A DNA stretch of 64,000 bases from Streptomyces regalis (GTDB lineage Bacteria > Actinomycetota > Actinomycetes > Streptomycetales > Streptomycetaceae). The notes under the pieces were generated by a model. It worked only from the letters and a program-made list of their open reading frames with translations. It was not told the DNA's origin and did no database searches. A program made the translations under genes and the position numbers. Positions 8,632 to 15,509 of this stretch are shown here, piece after piece (positions within the stretch are counted from its first letter, which is position 1; the number at the start of each line of letters is the position of its first letter). Location of the stretch: contig NZ_LLZG01000036.1 in the NCBI RefSeq assembly GCF_001509475.1, positions 1-64,000 of the forward strand. The letters are read 5' to 3'.

Positions 8632-10347
8632 ATGCGTGTGTTCATGGACGAACCGGTCGAGAGAATGAACGGCCCCTACGCCCGGCGCTGGTGGGCTCTG
8701 CTCGTACTCTGTCTGAGCCTGCTGATGATCGTGATGGCCAACACCGCCCTCACGGTCGCGGCTCCCTCGATGACCCAGGACCTCGGCCTGACCAGCACGG
8801 ACCTGCAGTGGGTGATTGACGGCTACACCATCCCCTACGCCGCCCTGATGCTGCTGTTCGCCGCGATCGGCGACAAGTACAGCCGACGCGGCGCGCTCGT
8901 TCTCGGGCTCGTCCTGTTCGGCGGCGGAGCGATATGGGGTTCACTCGTCGACAGTGCGGCCGGGGCCATCGCGGCCCGCGCGGTGATGGGTGTCGGTGCG
9001 GCGCTGATCATGCCCGCCACGCTCTCCCTGCTCGCCGCGACCTTCCCGCGCGCCGAGCGGACCAAGGCGATCACCTTGTGGGCGGGCACCGCCGGGTTCG
9101 CCATCGCCGCCGGACCGCTGATCGCGGGCATGCTGCTGGAAAGCTTCAGCTGGCAGTCCACCTTCCTGATCAACGTTCCCGTGATCGCCCTCGCCATCGC
9201 CGGCACCTTCGTCCTGGTACCGCCGTCCAAGGCCACGCACGCGCCGCGGATCGACTACGTCGGCGGACTGCTGTCGGTGGTGTGGATCGCCGCGCTGGTC
9301 TTCACACTCATCGAGGCCCCGCACGGCTGGGACGCCAAGGCCCTCACGGGCACGGTCGTCACGGTCGTGGGGCTCGTGGGGTTCGTCCTGTGGGAGCTGC
9401 ACCACCCGCATCCCCTCCTCGACCCGCGCCGCTTCGCGAACCGCGCGTTCACGGGTGCCAACATCGCCGTCGTACTGTTCCTCCTCGCGGTCTTCGGCGC
9501 CTTCTACTACCTCACCCAGCACCTCCAGTTCGTCCTGCAATACGACGCGTTGGAGACCGGCATACGCATGCTGCCGCTCGCCGGCGCGGTCTTCGCCGGC
9601 TCCGCCCTGACCGGCTACCTCACCCCACGCATCGGCATGAAAGCGACGATCGTCGCGGGCATGGCCGGCGGCACGCTGGCACTCGCGCTGCTCACCCAGG
9701 TCGACAAGTCGTCGTCGTACGCCGATTTCGTGGCACCCCTCATCGCACTCGGGCTCGCGATCGGCCTGGCGCTCTCGCCCTGCACGGACGCGATCATGGG
9801 TGCGTTCCCTGAGGAGGAGCTGGGCGTGGGCAGCGCGGTCAACGACACCTCGCAGGAACTGGGCGGGGCGATCGGCATCGCCATCCTCGGTTCGCTGCTG
9901 TCGACCTCGTACTCGTCGAACCTGTCGGACGCAACCGCGGGCAGCAAGCTCCCGGCCGACGCGCTGAGCCAGGCGCAGGACTCGGTCGCCGCCGGGTACG
10001 GGGTCGCCGAGGGCATCGGCGACCAGGCACGGCAGCTCGCCGGACAAGCAGCGCGGGCGACCGACCCGCAGCAGGCCGCGCAGCTCCAGGAGCAGGCCGG
10101 CCAACTCACCGACAGCGCGCACCGGATGGCGGACGCGGTCGGCTCGTCCTTCGCGGACGCGGTGGCCCACACCAGCCTGGTGGGCGCGGCGATCCTGGGA
10201 GTGGGGGCGGTGTCCGTGGCCCTCCTGCTTCCGGGCAAGGGCCGTAGTGCAGAAGCAGGGGCGGAGAATACGGCCAAGGCTGGAGCAGGGATCAAGACCT
10301 CGGTCGCTCAGGAGAAGGAGCCCGAGTTCACTCACTCGAATCCGTGA
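8632..10347 (+). CDS. EmrB/QacA-type MFS exporter (DHA2, 14 TM)
   Basis: A 571-residue drug:proton antiporter of the DHA2 family with about 14 hydrophobic segments. The first helix pair contains MIVMANTALTVAAPSMTQDLG and LQWVIDGYTIPYAALMLLFA, standard EmrB/QacA signatures, and GDKYSRRGALVLG is the loop 2-3 motif A. A polar, Ala/Gln-rich loop of about 90 residues precedes the last helix, as in other large DHA2 exporters. The ATG at 8632 has AAAGGA nine bases upstream and is preferred over upstream in-frame starts that enter the tnpB remnant. It is probably repressed by the TetR protein encoded at 10707-11330. Confidence 0.92.
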   Translation: MRVFMDEPVERMNGPYARRWWALLVLCLSLLMIVMANTALTVAAPSMTQDLGLTSTDLQWVIDGYTIPYAALMLLFAAIGDKYSRRGALVLGLVLFGGGAIWGSLVDSAAGAIAARAVMGVGAALIMPATLSLLAATFPRAERTKAITLWAGTAGFAIAAGPLIAGMLLESFSWQSTFLINVPVIALAIAGTFVLVPPSKATHAPRIDYVGGLLSVVWIAALVFTLIEAPHGWDAKALTGTVVTVVGLVGFVLWELHHPHPLLDPRRFANRAFTGANIAVVLFLLAVFGAFYYLTQHLQFVLQYDALETGIRMLPLAGAVFAGSALTGYLTPRIGMKATIVAGMAGGTLALALLTQVDKSSSYADFVAPLIALGLAIGLALSPCTDAIMGAFPEEELGVGSAVNDTSQELGGAIGIAILGSLLSTSYSSNLSDATAGSKLPADALSQAQDSVAAGYGVAEGIGDQARQLAGQAARATDPQQAAQLQEQAGQLTDSAHRMADAVGSSFADAVAHTSLVGAAILGVGAVSVALLLPGKGRSAEAGAENTAKAGAGIKTSVAQEKEPEFTHSNP

Positions 10348-10706
10348 TCCCCCGTCATGTTCCTCGCGGTCCCGCCGGAGGCCGCCGGCCTCCGGGCCCG
10401 GTGTGACTGTTCTCCCCTGTCGATCGGTCGGCCTGGGGGCGGTGTCACCGGGCTCGGGGGCGCTGCTCCGGGCGACGGGGGTGTACGCCGTACGAGGACG
10501 AGCACGCTGTCGATCGCGACGTCCCGCCACACGGCCTCGGCTGGGCACAGCCGAATCAGCGAGCTGACGATCCCCTTCGCCCGTGCCTTCGGGCCCGCGT
10601 CAAGCGCGAGCACGGCGTGGCGCCGGGGCAGTACCGCACGAGCCGGCACCCATGAGATTCAGGGGCCCCGGAACCGGACTCCACCGCCGGTCGTCGTCGA
10701 GCTCGG
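10348..10706. other. Intergenic region, no gene recognised
   Basis: This 359-bp stretch separates two convergent genes. It stays open on both strands because of high GC content, but none of the translations resembles a known family and no ribosome site precedes a plausible start. No convincing long hairpin terminator was seen by eye. Confidence 0.5.
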
Positions 10707-11330
10707 TCAGAACGCCGGGAGGGCCACGGGACTCAGCTGACCGCGTGCCAGCGCCACAACGGCGGCGATGAAGGCTTGCAGGCACGTTGCCTCAGCCTCT
10801 TCGTCGGGATGGGCCAGGCGCTGCATAACGAGCCCGTCGAAACCGGAGAGGAAGAACCGCGCGACTGTTTCTGCGGGCTGGGCCAAGGGCTGACCTGCGC
10901 GCTCGGCCGCCTGCGTCACGAGCCTCGCCGTCACTTCGACCACGCCACGGTAGTGGCTCTCAAGGGCTTCGCCCAGCGCGGGCGTGCGGAGTGCGAACAT
11001 GCTCAGCTCCGAGAGGAGGAGGTGGTGGCCTGGCTTCTCGCGCACCGTCCTCCAGAGGGCTGAGGCCAATGTGCCGACCGCCTCCTCGAATCCAGCATCC
11101 TCCGGAACGGCCTGCTCGACCTGCGCCAGCAGCTCCGCCGTGAGCTGTTCCATGACGGCGCGGTAGAGCTCTTCCTTCGTGCCGAACGTGTAGTGCACGG
11201 TGGCTTGAGCGACGCCCAGTTCGGTGGCGATGGCACGTGTGCTTCCGGCCGAGACTCCTTCTCTCGTCATGAGGTCGATGGCTGCTTTGATCAGCTGAGG
11301 GCGGCGCTCGGCCGCTGGGACGTGAGCCAT
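10707..11330 (-). CDS. TetR-family repressor, probable regulator of the EmrB-type exporter
   Basis: A 207-residue TetR protein. The N-terminal helix-turn-helix spans about residues 10-55 (RRPQLIKAAIDLMTREG, then TRAIATELGVAQATVHYTFGTKEELY); the C-terminal half is the helical ligand and dimerisation domain. It is convergent with the EmrB-type exporter gene, and the palindrome in front of its own start shares its left flank with one in front of the exporter, so autoregulation and exporter repression are likely. The ligand is unknown, presumably an exporter substrate. Confidence 0.9.
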   Translation of the reverse strand: MAHVPAAERRPQLIKAAIDLMTREGVSAGSTRAIATELGVAQATVHYTFGTKEELYRAVMEQLTAELLAQVEQAVPEDAGFEEAVGTLASALWRTVREKPGHHLLLSELSMFALRTPALGEALESHYRGVVEVTARLVTQAAERAGQPLAQPAETVARFFLSGFDGLVMQRLAHPDEEAEATCLQAFIAAVVALARGQLSPVALPAF

Positions 11331-11343
11331 GGGCTCATATTAC

Positions 11344-11367
11344 CGACTTAGTCTCACGAGCAAGTCG
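11344..11367. promoter_or_regulatory. Putative TetR autoregulatory operator
   Basis: CGACTT (11344-11349) and AAGTCG (11362-11367) form a perfect 6-bp inverted repeat with a 12-bp spacer, 14 bp upstream of the tetR start codon. The left flank matches the site in front of the exporter gene at 8509-8540. Confidence 0.6.
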
Positions 11368-11678
11368 ATTGAACAAGAAGCTGTTGGTCGCCCTGTCGCA
11401 GGCGGGGCCGCCGTCCCCCGGGGCCGGCCCTGCCAGGCATGACGTCCCGGCCCGTACGTCGGCCGATGATCCGAGGGAAGTGTCGGGCTCCTTGTATCGC
11501 CCACGGTGTGTCATGCCTCCGCAGGCGGCGGCAAAGGCATCGGGCCGGCGGACGCGATGAACGTGGCCCTCGCCTCGGCCTACCGCACCCACGCCATGTT
11601 CACCAACGACCGGTACTTCCGCAGGCACGTCGACGGGCCCGGCGTCCCGCACTTGCTGTTCAACAGCACGGCATGCCA
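11368..11678 (+). other. Non-coding stretch with a possible PIN-domain remnant
   Basis: Between the TetR operator and the terminator of the next operon there is no convincing gene. At about 11550-11625 the + strand reads PADAMNVALASAYRTHAMFTN followed by DRYFRR, which loosely resembles the C-terminal end of PIN-domain toxins (a D-x-x-x-A-x-A-x-x-x motif followed by T-x-D-x-x-F). There is no start, no N-terminal part and no antitoxin gene. The resemblance is weak and may be chance. Confidence 0.25.
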
Positions 11679-11709
11679 AGGGCCGCCCAGCGGGAAGCCG
11701 GGCGGCCCT
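11679..11709 (-). terminator. Hairpin terminator downstream of the SmtB-like gene
   Basis: AGGGCCGCCC and GGGCGGCCCT form a perfect 10-bp stem with an 11-nt loop, 27 bp beyond the stop codon of the ArsR/SmtB-like gene. There is no U-run, which is normal for actinobacterial hairpin terminators. Confidence 0.65.
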
Positions 11710-11735
11710 CAGGATGTTGCCGCGACTGGCGGTGG

Positions 11736-12047
11736 CTACTCCTGTGCGTGCCGAATGGCGTCCAGCACGATGTGTGCCACATGGTCGTCGGTCAGGCTGT
11801 ACCGCGTCTCACGGGCCTGGCGCCGGGCTGTGACGATTCGGGAGGTGCGCAGCACCCTCAGGTGCTGGGAGACCAGGGGCTGGCTGACGCCGAGGGCGGT
11901 CACCAGCTCGTGCACGTACTTCCCGCCGTCGGCCAACTCGCGGACGATGCCCAGCCGGACGGGTGACGCCAGTGCGCGCAGCAGGTCGCTTGCGGCCTGC
12001 AGGGTCTGTAGCGGCTCGTCCGCCGGGGGAGGGGAAGTCGTTACCAT
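11736..12047 (-). CDS. ArsR/SmtB-family zinc sensor (CzrA-like, alpha-5 site)
   Basis: A 103-residue winged-helix repressor: DLLRALASPVRLGIVRELADG, then the recognition helix VSQPLVSQHLRVLR. The last 17 residues form the alpha-5 helix with Asp87, His89, His100 and Glu103, reproducing the D-x-H-x10-H-x2-[EH] zinc site of SmtB and CzrA at exact spacing; the final ligand is the last residue. The alpha-3N cysteine site (ELCVGD) of cadmium/lead sensors is absent. Family knowledge therefore predicts a repressor released by Zn(II) (or Co(II)). It is the last gene of a leftward zinc-efflux group, and its own start codon lies inside an inverted-repeat operator. Confidence 0.9.
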   Translation of the reverse strand: MVTTSPPPADEPLQTLQAASDLLRALASPVRLGIVRELADGGKYVHELVTALGVSQPLVSQHLRVLRTSRIVTARRQARETRYSLTDDHVAHIVLDAIRHAQE

Positions 12048-12067
12048 ATGCAGACATTAGCATATGG
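12044..12067. promoter_or_regulatory. SmtB-type operator overlapping the sensor start codon
   Basis: CCATATGC (12044-12051) and GCATATGG (12060-12067) form a perfect 8-bp inverted repeat with an 8-bp spacer, the A/T-rich layout typical of ArsR/SmtB operators. The sensor's ATG (complement of 12045-12047) lies inside the left arm, so either the mRNA is leaderless or the operator blocks elongation and translation start. No Shine-Dalgarno sequence precedes this ATG. Confidence 0.72.
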
Positions 12068-12113
12068 CAACGATTTCCAGTGTGGCGGTTGATCGCTCGG
12101 TGGGGGCGAGGTG

Positions 12114-12416
12114 TCAGTGGTCGTCCCAGTGTCCCTCGTGGGCCGCGTGACGGTGACCGTCGTGCACGTAGTCGGTGTGGTCGTCGTGCGGTACGGCGAC
12201 GTGGCCGCAGTCCTCGCCGTGCTGGTGGTCATGGCCGTCGTGCACGGCGTGGCCGGTTTCCGTGCACTCGTCGATGTGGTCGCCGTGGACCCGGTGGACG
12301 TGGCCGTCGTGCGCGTAGTCGGTGTGGTCCCCGTGCGGGAAGGCGACGTGGCCGCAGCCCTCGCCGTGGGTGTGCGAGTGGTCCACGTGGGTGCGGTGTT
12401 CGGTTGCGGTGGCCAT
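12114..12416 (-). CDS. Histidine-rich metal-binding protein
   Basis: A 100-residue acidic protein with 27 histidines and no predicted signal peptide or membrane helix. It contains two copies of a roughly 30-residue block, HGEGCGHVAFPHGDHTDYAH and HGEDCGHVAVPHDDHTDYVH, each with one Cys and many DGH/DH pairs, joined by a similar His-rich linker. The composition points to a cytoplasmic zinc buffer or metallochaperone. The start at 12416 has AAGGAG five bases upstream; an earlier ATG at 12470 does not. It sits between the P1B ATPase and the SmtB-like sensor, and an operator-like site resembling the sensor's lies just upstream. Confidence 0.85.
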   Translation of the reverse strand: MATATEHRTHVDHSHTHGEGCGHVAFPHGDHTDYAHDGHVHRVHGDHIDECTETGHAVHDGHDHQHGEDCGHVAVPHDDHTDYVHDGHRHAAHEGHWDDH

Positions 12417-12473
12417 GGGGGCTCCTTGTGCGTGGTCGTGCGTCCGCGGCTCTCGCTGCGGGCAGTGCATGGC

Positions 12474-12503
12474 GACATTAACATATAGCGATTACTGCAT
12501 GCG
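12474..12503. promoter_or_regulatory. Second SmtB-type operator candidate upstream of the His-rich gene
   Basis: GACATTAACATATAG (12474-12488) matches GACATTAGCATATGG (12053-12067, the right half of the sensor operator) at 13 of 15 positions. The opposite half-site is weaker (ACTGCATGCG at 12494-12503). It lies 58 bp upstream of the His-rich protein's start codon. Confidence 0.55.
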
Positions 12504-12592
12504 TTGGTGGTCCGGCGGCGGACTTCTGGTGAACTCGGGGCGTCCATGGCCGACTTCGATGCGGGCGAGCCTGTGGGCCCATGGAATCGGCG

Positions 12593-14872
12593 TCAGCGCA
12601 CTCGCCGCTCCTCGAGCGGTGCGGCACGCAGTCGTCCGGCGGTGTCGCTCGGCAGGTGCGGTGTGTGGCCCACCAGGCGGGCGGAGTTGGCGACCACGGC
12701 GATGCTGCTGGTGTTGTGCAGCAGGGCTGCCAGGACGGGGTTGATGGAGCCGCCCGCACCCGCGATGAGCCCGGCGAGGTTCACGCCGATGGACAGCGTG
12801 TAGTTCTGCCGTACGACACGCAGGGTGTGCCGGCTGAGTTCCACGACGGCGGGGACATTACGCAGGTCGTTGCCGGCCAGGGCGATGTCGGCGGTCTCCA
12901 GGGCGACATGGGAGGAGTGGGCGCCCATCACGATGCCGACGTCGGCGAGCGCCAGGGCGGGGGCGTCGTTGGTGCCGTCGCCGACCATCGCGACGCTGTG
13001 CCCGTCTGCCTGGAGGTCGCGGATCAGCTGGAGTTTGGCCTCGGGCAGGGCGTGGGCGTGTACCTCTGTGATGTCAAGCGTGTCGGCGACGGCCTGGGCG
13101 GTCTCGGGCGCGTCACCGGTGAGCAGCACGATGCGGGTCACCCCGAGGTCGGTGAGCTGGCGGACGACGGTGTCGGCGCCGCCGCGTACCGCGTCGGACA
13201 GGCCCAGCATGCCGATCAGTCTCTCGTCGTGGGCGAGGCAGATGACGGTCTCGCCGCCCGCGCGCAGTCGGTTCGTCCACTCCTGGGCGACCTCGGAGAG
13301 TTCCAGGCCGTGGCGGCGCAGCAAGGCGGGGCTGCCCACCAGTAGGCGGGTGCCGTCGAGTTCGGCGCGTACGCCCATGCCGAGGACGACTTCGCAGGCT
13401 TGGTGGATGGGGATGTGCAGGTGCTGTTCTTCGGTGCGTCGGACGATGGCCTCGGCGAGCGGGTGCCGGGCGTGCAGTTCGCCGGAGGCGGCGAGGCTGA
13501 GCACCTCGTCGGCGGTGACCGTCTCGTCGAGGGTGACGACGCTGGTGACCAGGGGGCGGCCGAGGGTGAGGGTGCCGGTCTTGTCGAAGACCACGGCGGT
13601 GACGCGGCCGATCCCCTCCAGGTGGGTGCCGCCCTTGATGAGGGTGCCGCGGCGGGCGCCGTTGCCGATGGCCGCGCTGATCGCGGTCGGGGTGGCGAGG
13701 CCCGCGGCGCAGGGGCAGGCGATCAGCAGCATGGTCATCGCCCGCCTGGCGTCGCGGGTCAGGACATAGGTGACGCCGGCGAGGGCGAACGAGACTGGTA
13801 CGAAGCGGCGGGTGAAGGCGGCTGCGACGGTCTGGATCGGGGCGCGGTCGGCCTGCGCCTCCTCGACCCGGGTGATGATCCGCCCGACGACCGTGTCCTG
13901 CCCGACCGAGGTGGCCCGGATGGTCAGGGAGCCGGTGGTGAGGAGGGTGCCCGCGTAGACCTCGCCACCGGGCTGGACGTAGACCGGGAGCGCCTCGCCG
14001 GTGATCGCCGCCTGGTCCACGAGCGCCTCGCCGGACTCGACGATGCCGTCGACGGGGATGCGGTGATGTTCATAGACCGCGACCACGTCGCCGGGTCGTA
14101 TCTCCGCGAGGTCAACCTCCACCTCGACGCCGTCGCGGACCAGCCAGACCCGCTCCTCGCCGATGGAGAGCAGTTCCTCGATGGCGCGCCGGGTCCGCCG
14201 CAGGGTGATGGCCTGCAGGAACTCGCCGATGTTGAGCAGCCACAGCACCATGAGTGCGACCACGTTCTCGCGCAGCACGAGTGAGATCACGGTCGCTGTC
14301 GTGACGAGCAGATCGGTGCCGGCGTGGCGTCTGCCGCCGAGGGTGCGTGCCGCGCCGCGGAAGAACGGCAGCCCGGTGAAGACGGTGACCGCGCCGAGGA
14401 GGCCGGCCGAGCCCGCCGGGGTCCATGGGGGCCGGCCGAGCAGCCGTCGTACGCCCACGAGAGCGAGCACCGCGCCGCCGACCACCAGCCGCGCGACCTC
14501 CCCCGTGGAGGAGTCGGGTACGGACCGGCTGGCCCTGGCGGGCACTCCCGGCGGCGGCGCCTCGTCCAGGGCGGCGACCAGCCGGTCCACATCGACCAGG
14601 TCCGGCTGTACCCAGACGATCACGCCACCGGTACGCGGGAAGATCCGCAGCGCCCGGAACCCCGGCAGATCGGTGAACCGCTCGTCGACGATCCCGGCAC
14701 AGCCCGGCCGCGCCCGCAACCAGGGAACCATCAGCCGGACGCGGCCCGCGGCGGCGGACCGCACCACGACACCGGAGCCGGCGCCAGGCCCGGATCCTGG
14801 AACGACGGACGCGGAACCCGAGGCCGAGGCGGAGCCGGAACGGGGCAGGGGAACGTCGCCGGGTGCGGACAT
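12593..14872 (-). CDS. P1B-type metal-exporting ATPase (CtpC-like)
   Basis: A 759-residue P-type ATPase. The transmembrane metal motif is Cys386-Pro-Cys388 (IACPCAAGLATPTA), the phosphorylation site is DKTGTLT near residue 430, and the nucleotide-domain HP dipeptide (ARHPLAEAIV) and hinge GDGTNDAPALALAD are intact. An N-terminal HMA-like fold is present (VRLMVPWLRARPG, FRALRIFPRTGGV) but lacks the CxxC metal site. The last helices carry NPVLAALLHNTSSIAVV. Context (DUF1490 partner upstream, SmtB-like sensor and His-rich protein downstream) matches mycobacterial CtpC, which exports zinc. Zinc is therefore the best guess; manganese, copper or cobalt cannot be excluded from sequence. Confidence 0.9.
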   Translation of the reverse strand: MSAPGDVPLPRSGSASASGSASVVPGSGPGAGSGVVVRSAAAGRVRLMVPWLRARPGCAGIVDERFTDLPGFRALRIFPRTGGVIVWVQPDLVDVDRLVAALDEAPPPGVPARASRSVPDSSTGEVARLVVGGAVLALVGVRRLLGRPPWTPAGSAGLLGAVTVFTGLPFFRGAARTLGGRRHAGTDLLVTTATVISLVLRENVVALMVLWLLNIGEFLQAITLRRTRRAIEELLSIGEERVWLVRDGVEVEVDLAEIRPGDVVAVYEHHRIPVDGIVESGEALVDQAAITGEALPVYVQPGGEVYAGTLLTTGSLTIRATSVGQDTVVGRIITRVEEAQADRAPIQTVAAAFTRRFVPVSFALAGVTYVLTRDARRAMTMLLIACPCAAGLATPTAISAAIGNGARRGTLIKGGTHLEGIGRVTAVVFDKTGTLTLGRPLVTSVVTLDETVTADEVLSLAASGELHARHPLAEAIVRRTEEQHLHIPIHQACEVVLGMGVRAELDGTRLLVGSPALLRRHGLELSEVAQEWTNRLRAGGETVICLAHDERLIGMLGLSDAVRGGADTVVRQLTDLGVTRIVLLTGDAPETAQAVADTLDITEVHAHALPEAKLQLIRDLQADGHSVAMVGDGTNDAPALALADVGIVMGAHSSHVALETADIALAGNDLRNVPAVVELSRHTLRVVRQNYTLSIGVNLAGLIAGAGGSINPVLAALLHNTSSIAVVANSARLVGHTPHLPSDTAGRLRAAPLEERRVR

Positions 14873-14884
14873 GGCGATCGCCTC

Positions 14885-14953
14885 TCAGCGTTCGTGACCG
14901 GTCAGCGCTCGTGACCGGTCAGCGTTCGTGACCGATCAGTGCTCGCGGTCGTG
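14885..14953. repeat. Tandem 17-bp repeats between the pacL-like and ATPase genes
   Basis: Three consecutive 17-bp units (TCAGCGTTCGTGACCGG, TCAGCGCTCGTGACCGG, TCAGCGTTCGTGACCGA) are followed by an 18-bp degenerate unit, and the series continues into the last codons of the pacL-like gene, whose stop codon complement (TCA at 14954) begins the fifth unit. It looks like repeated duplication of the gene's own 3' end. On the minus strand each unit supplies a TGA. Confidence 0.75.
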
Positions 14954-15265
14954 TCAGTGCTCGTGATCGTGGTCGTGTCCCTCGACCCCGACCGCCGAGG
15001 GAGGCGCCGCCTCCTCGCCCAACTGCTCCCTGGCCTCGGCCAGCAGGTCCCCCGCCTTCAGGCGGGCCTCCTCGGCGGCCTCCCCGAGCCGTCGCCCGGT
15101 CGTGATGCCACCGGCGATACCGCTGACCAGAAGCCTGCGGGCCGCGGGTTTCGCCTTGGGGGCGGCCTTGGCGGCGCCCCGCAGTACCAGTACACCCGCG
15201 GTTCCGGACAGGGCATAGTGCGCGATGCGGCCCACGGCCGCACCTGCGAGAGCGGCGGGATGCAT
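14954..15265 (-). CDS. PacL-like DUF1490 protein, partner of the P1B ATPase
   Basis: A 103-residue protein with an N-terminal hydrophobic/amphipathic segment (VGRIAHYALSGTAGVLVLRG), a basic stretch (KAAPKAKPAARR), a helical acidic region (EEARLKAGDLLAEAREQLGEE) and a terminal metal-binding tail ending HDHDHEH. This is the architecture of mycobacterial DUF1490/PacL1, a membrane scaffold encoded next to ctpC that stabilises the pump and binds zinc through its C-terminal Asp/His motif. The ATG has AAGGAG six bases upstream. It is first in the leftward group, with the ATPase gene 81 bp downstream after a tandem repeat. Confidence 0.85.
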   Translation of the reverse strand: MHPAALAGAAVGRIAHYALSGTAGVLVLRGAAKAAPKAKPAARRLLVSGIAGGITTGRRLGEAAEEARLKAGDLLAEAREQLGEEAAPPSAVGVEGHDHDHEH

Positions 15266-15509
15266 CGTGGTCTCCTTCGCGGAACGGATTCAGCCGTCTT
15301 CGACGCGGTATGTCAATTGTCGCCCCATGAGCGATATTGCGCACCAGTCTCACCTGAGCCGGAAAGGCATGCGGAGGGTAAACTTTTCGGTAATGAATGC
15401 CATGTTGTATGACTGAGAGATGGTCTTGACACTCGTTTCCACCTAGCGTGGTGCTGAAGCCGGGACCGGCTGAGCTCGGCGGATACATCACCGTGCCGCG
15501 GAGGAATCC
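15266..15509. promoter_or_regulatory. Divergent promoter region between zinc efflux and zinc/manganese uptake genes
   Basis: This 244-bp gap separates the leftward pacL-ATPase genes from the rightward metal-uptake genes. TTGACA at 15426-15431 could be a rightward -35 box. Overlapping it, TGACACTCGTTTCCA (15427-15441) agrees with the Streptomyces Zur consensus TGAAAATGATTTTCA at 10 of 15 positions; this is too degenerate to claim alone. No SmtB-type operator was recognised in front of the pacL-like gene. Confidence 0.35.

Noticed and set aside
10332..10649. Small leftward gene between the exporter and tetR
   Set aside because: No ribosome site, Pro/Arg-rich translation and no family resemblance; overlaps the 3' end of the exporter gene.
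11550..11665. PIN-domain toxin gene
   Set aside because: Only a weak resemblance over about 30 codons; no start, no acidic N-terminal residues and no antitoxin gene.
14885..14971. CRISPR array
   Set aside because: Units are contiguous 17-mers without spacers and derive from the adjacent gene's 3' end; no cas genes are present.
15427..15441. Firm Zur box in front of the metal-uptake genes
   Set aside because: Only 10 of 15 positions match and symmetry is poor; kept as a weak possibility in the promoter-region entry.
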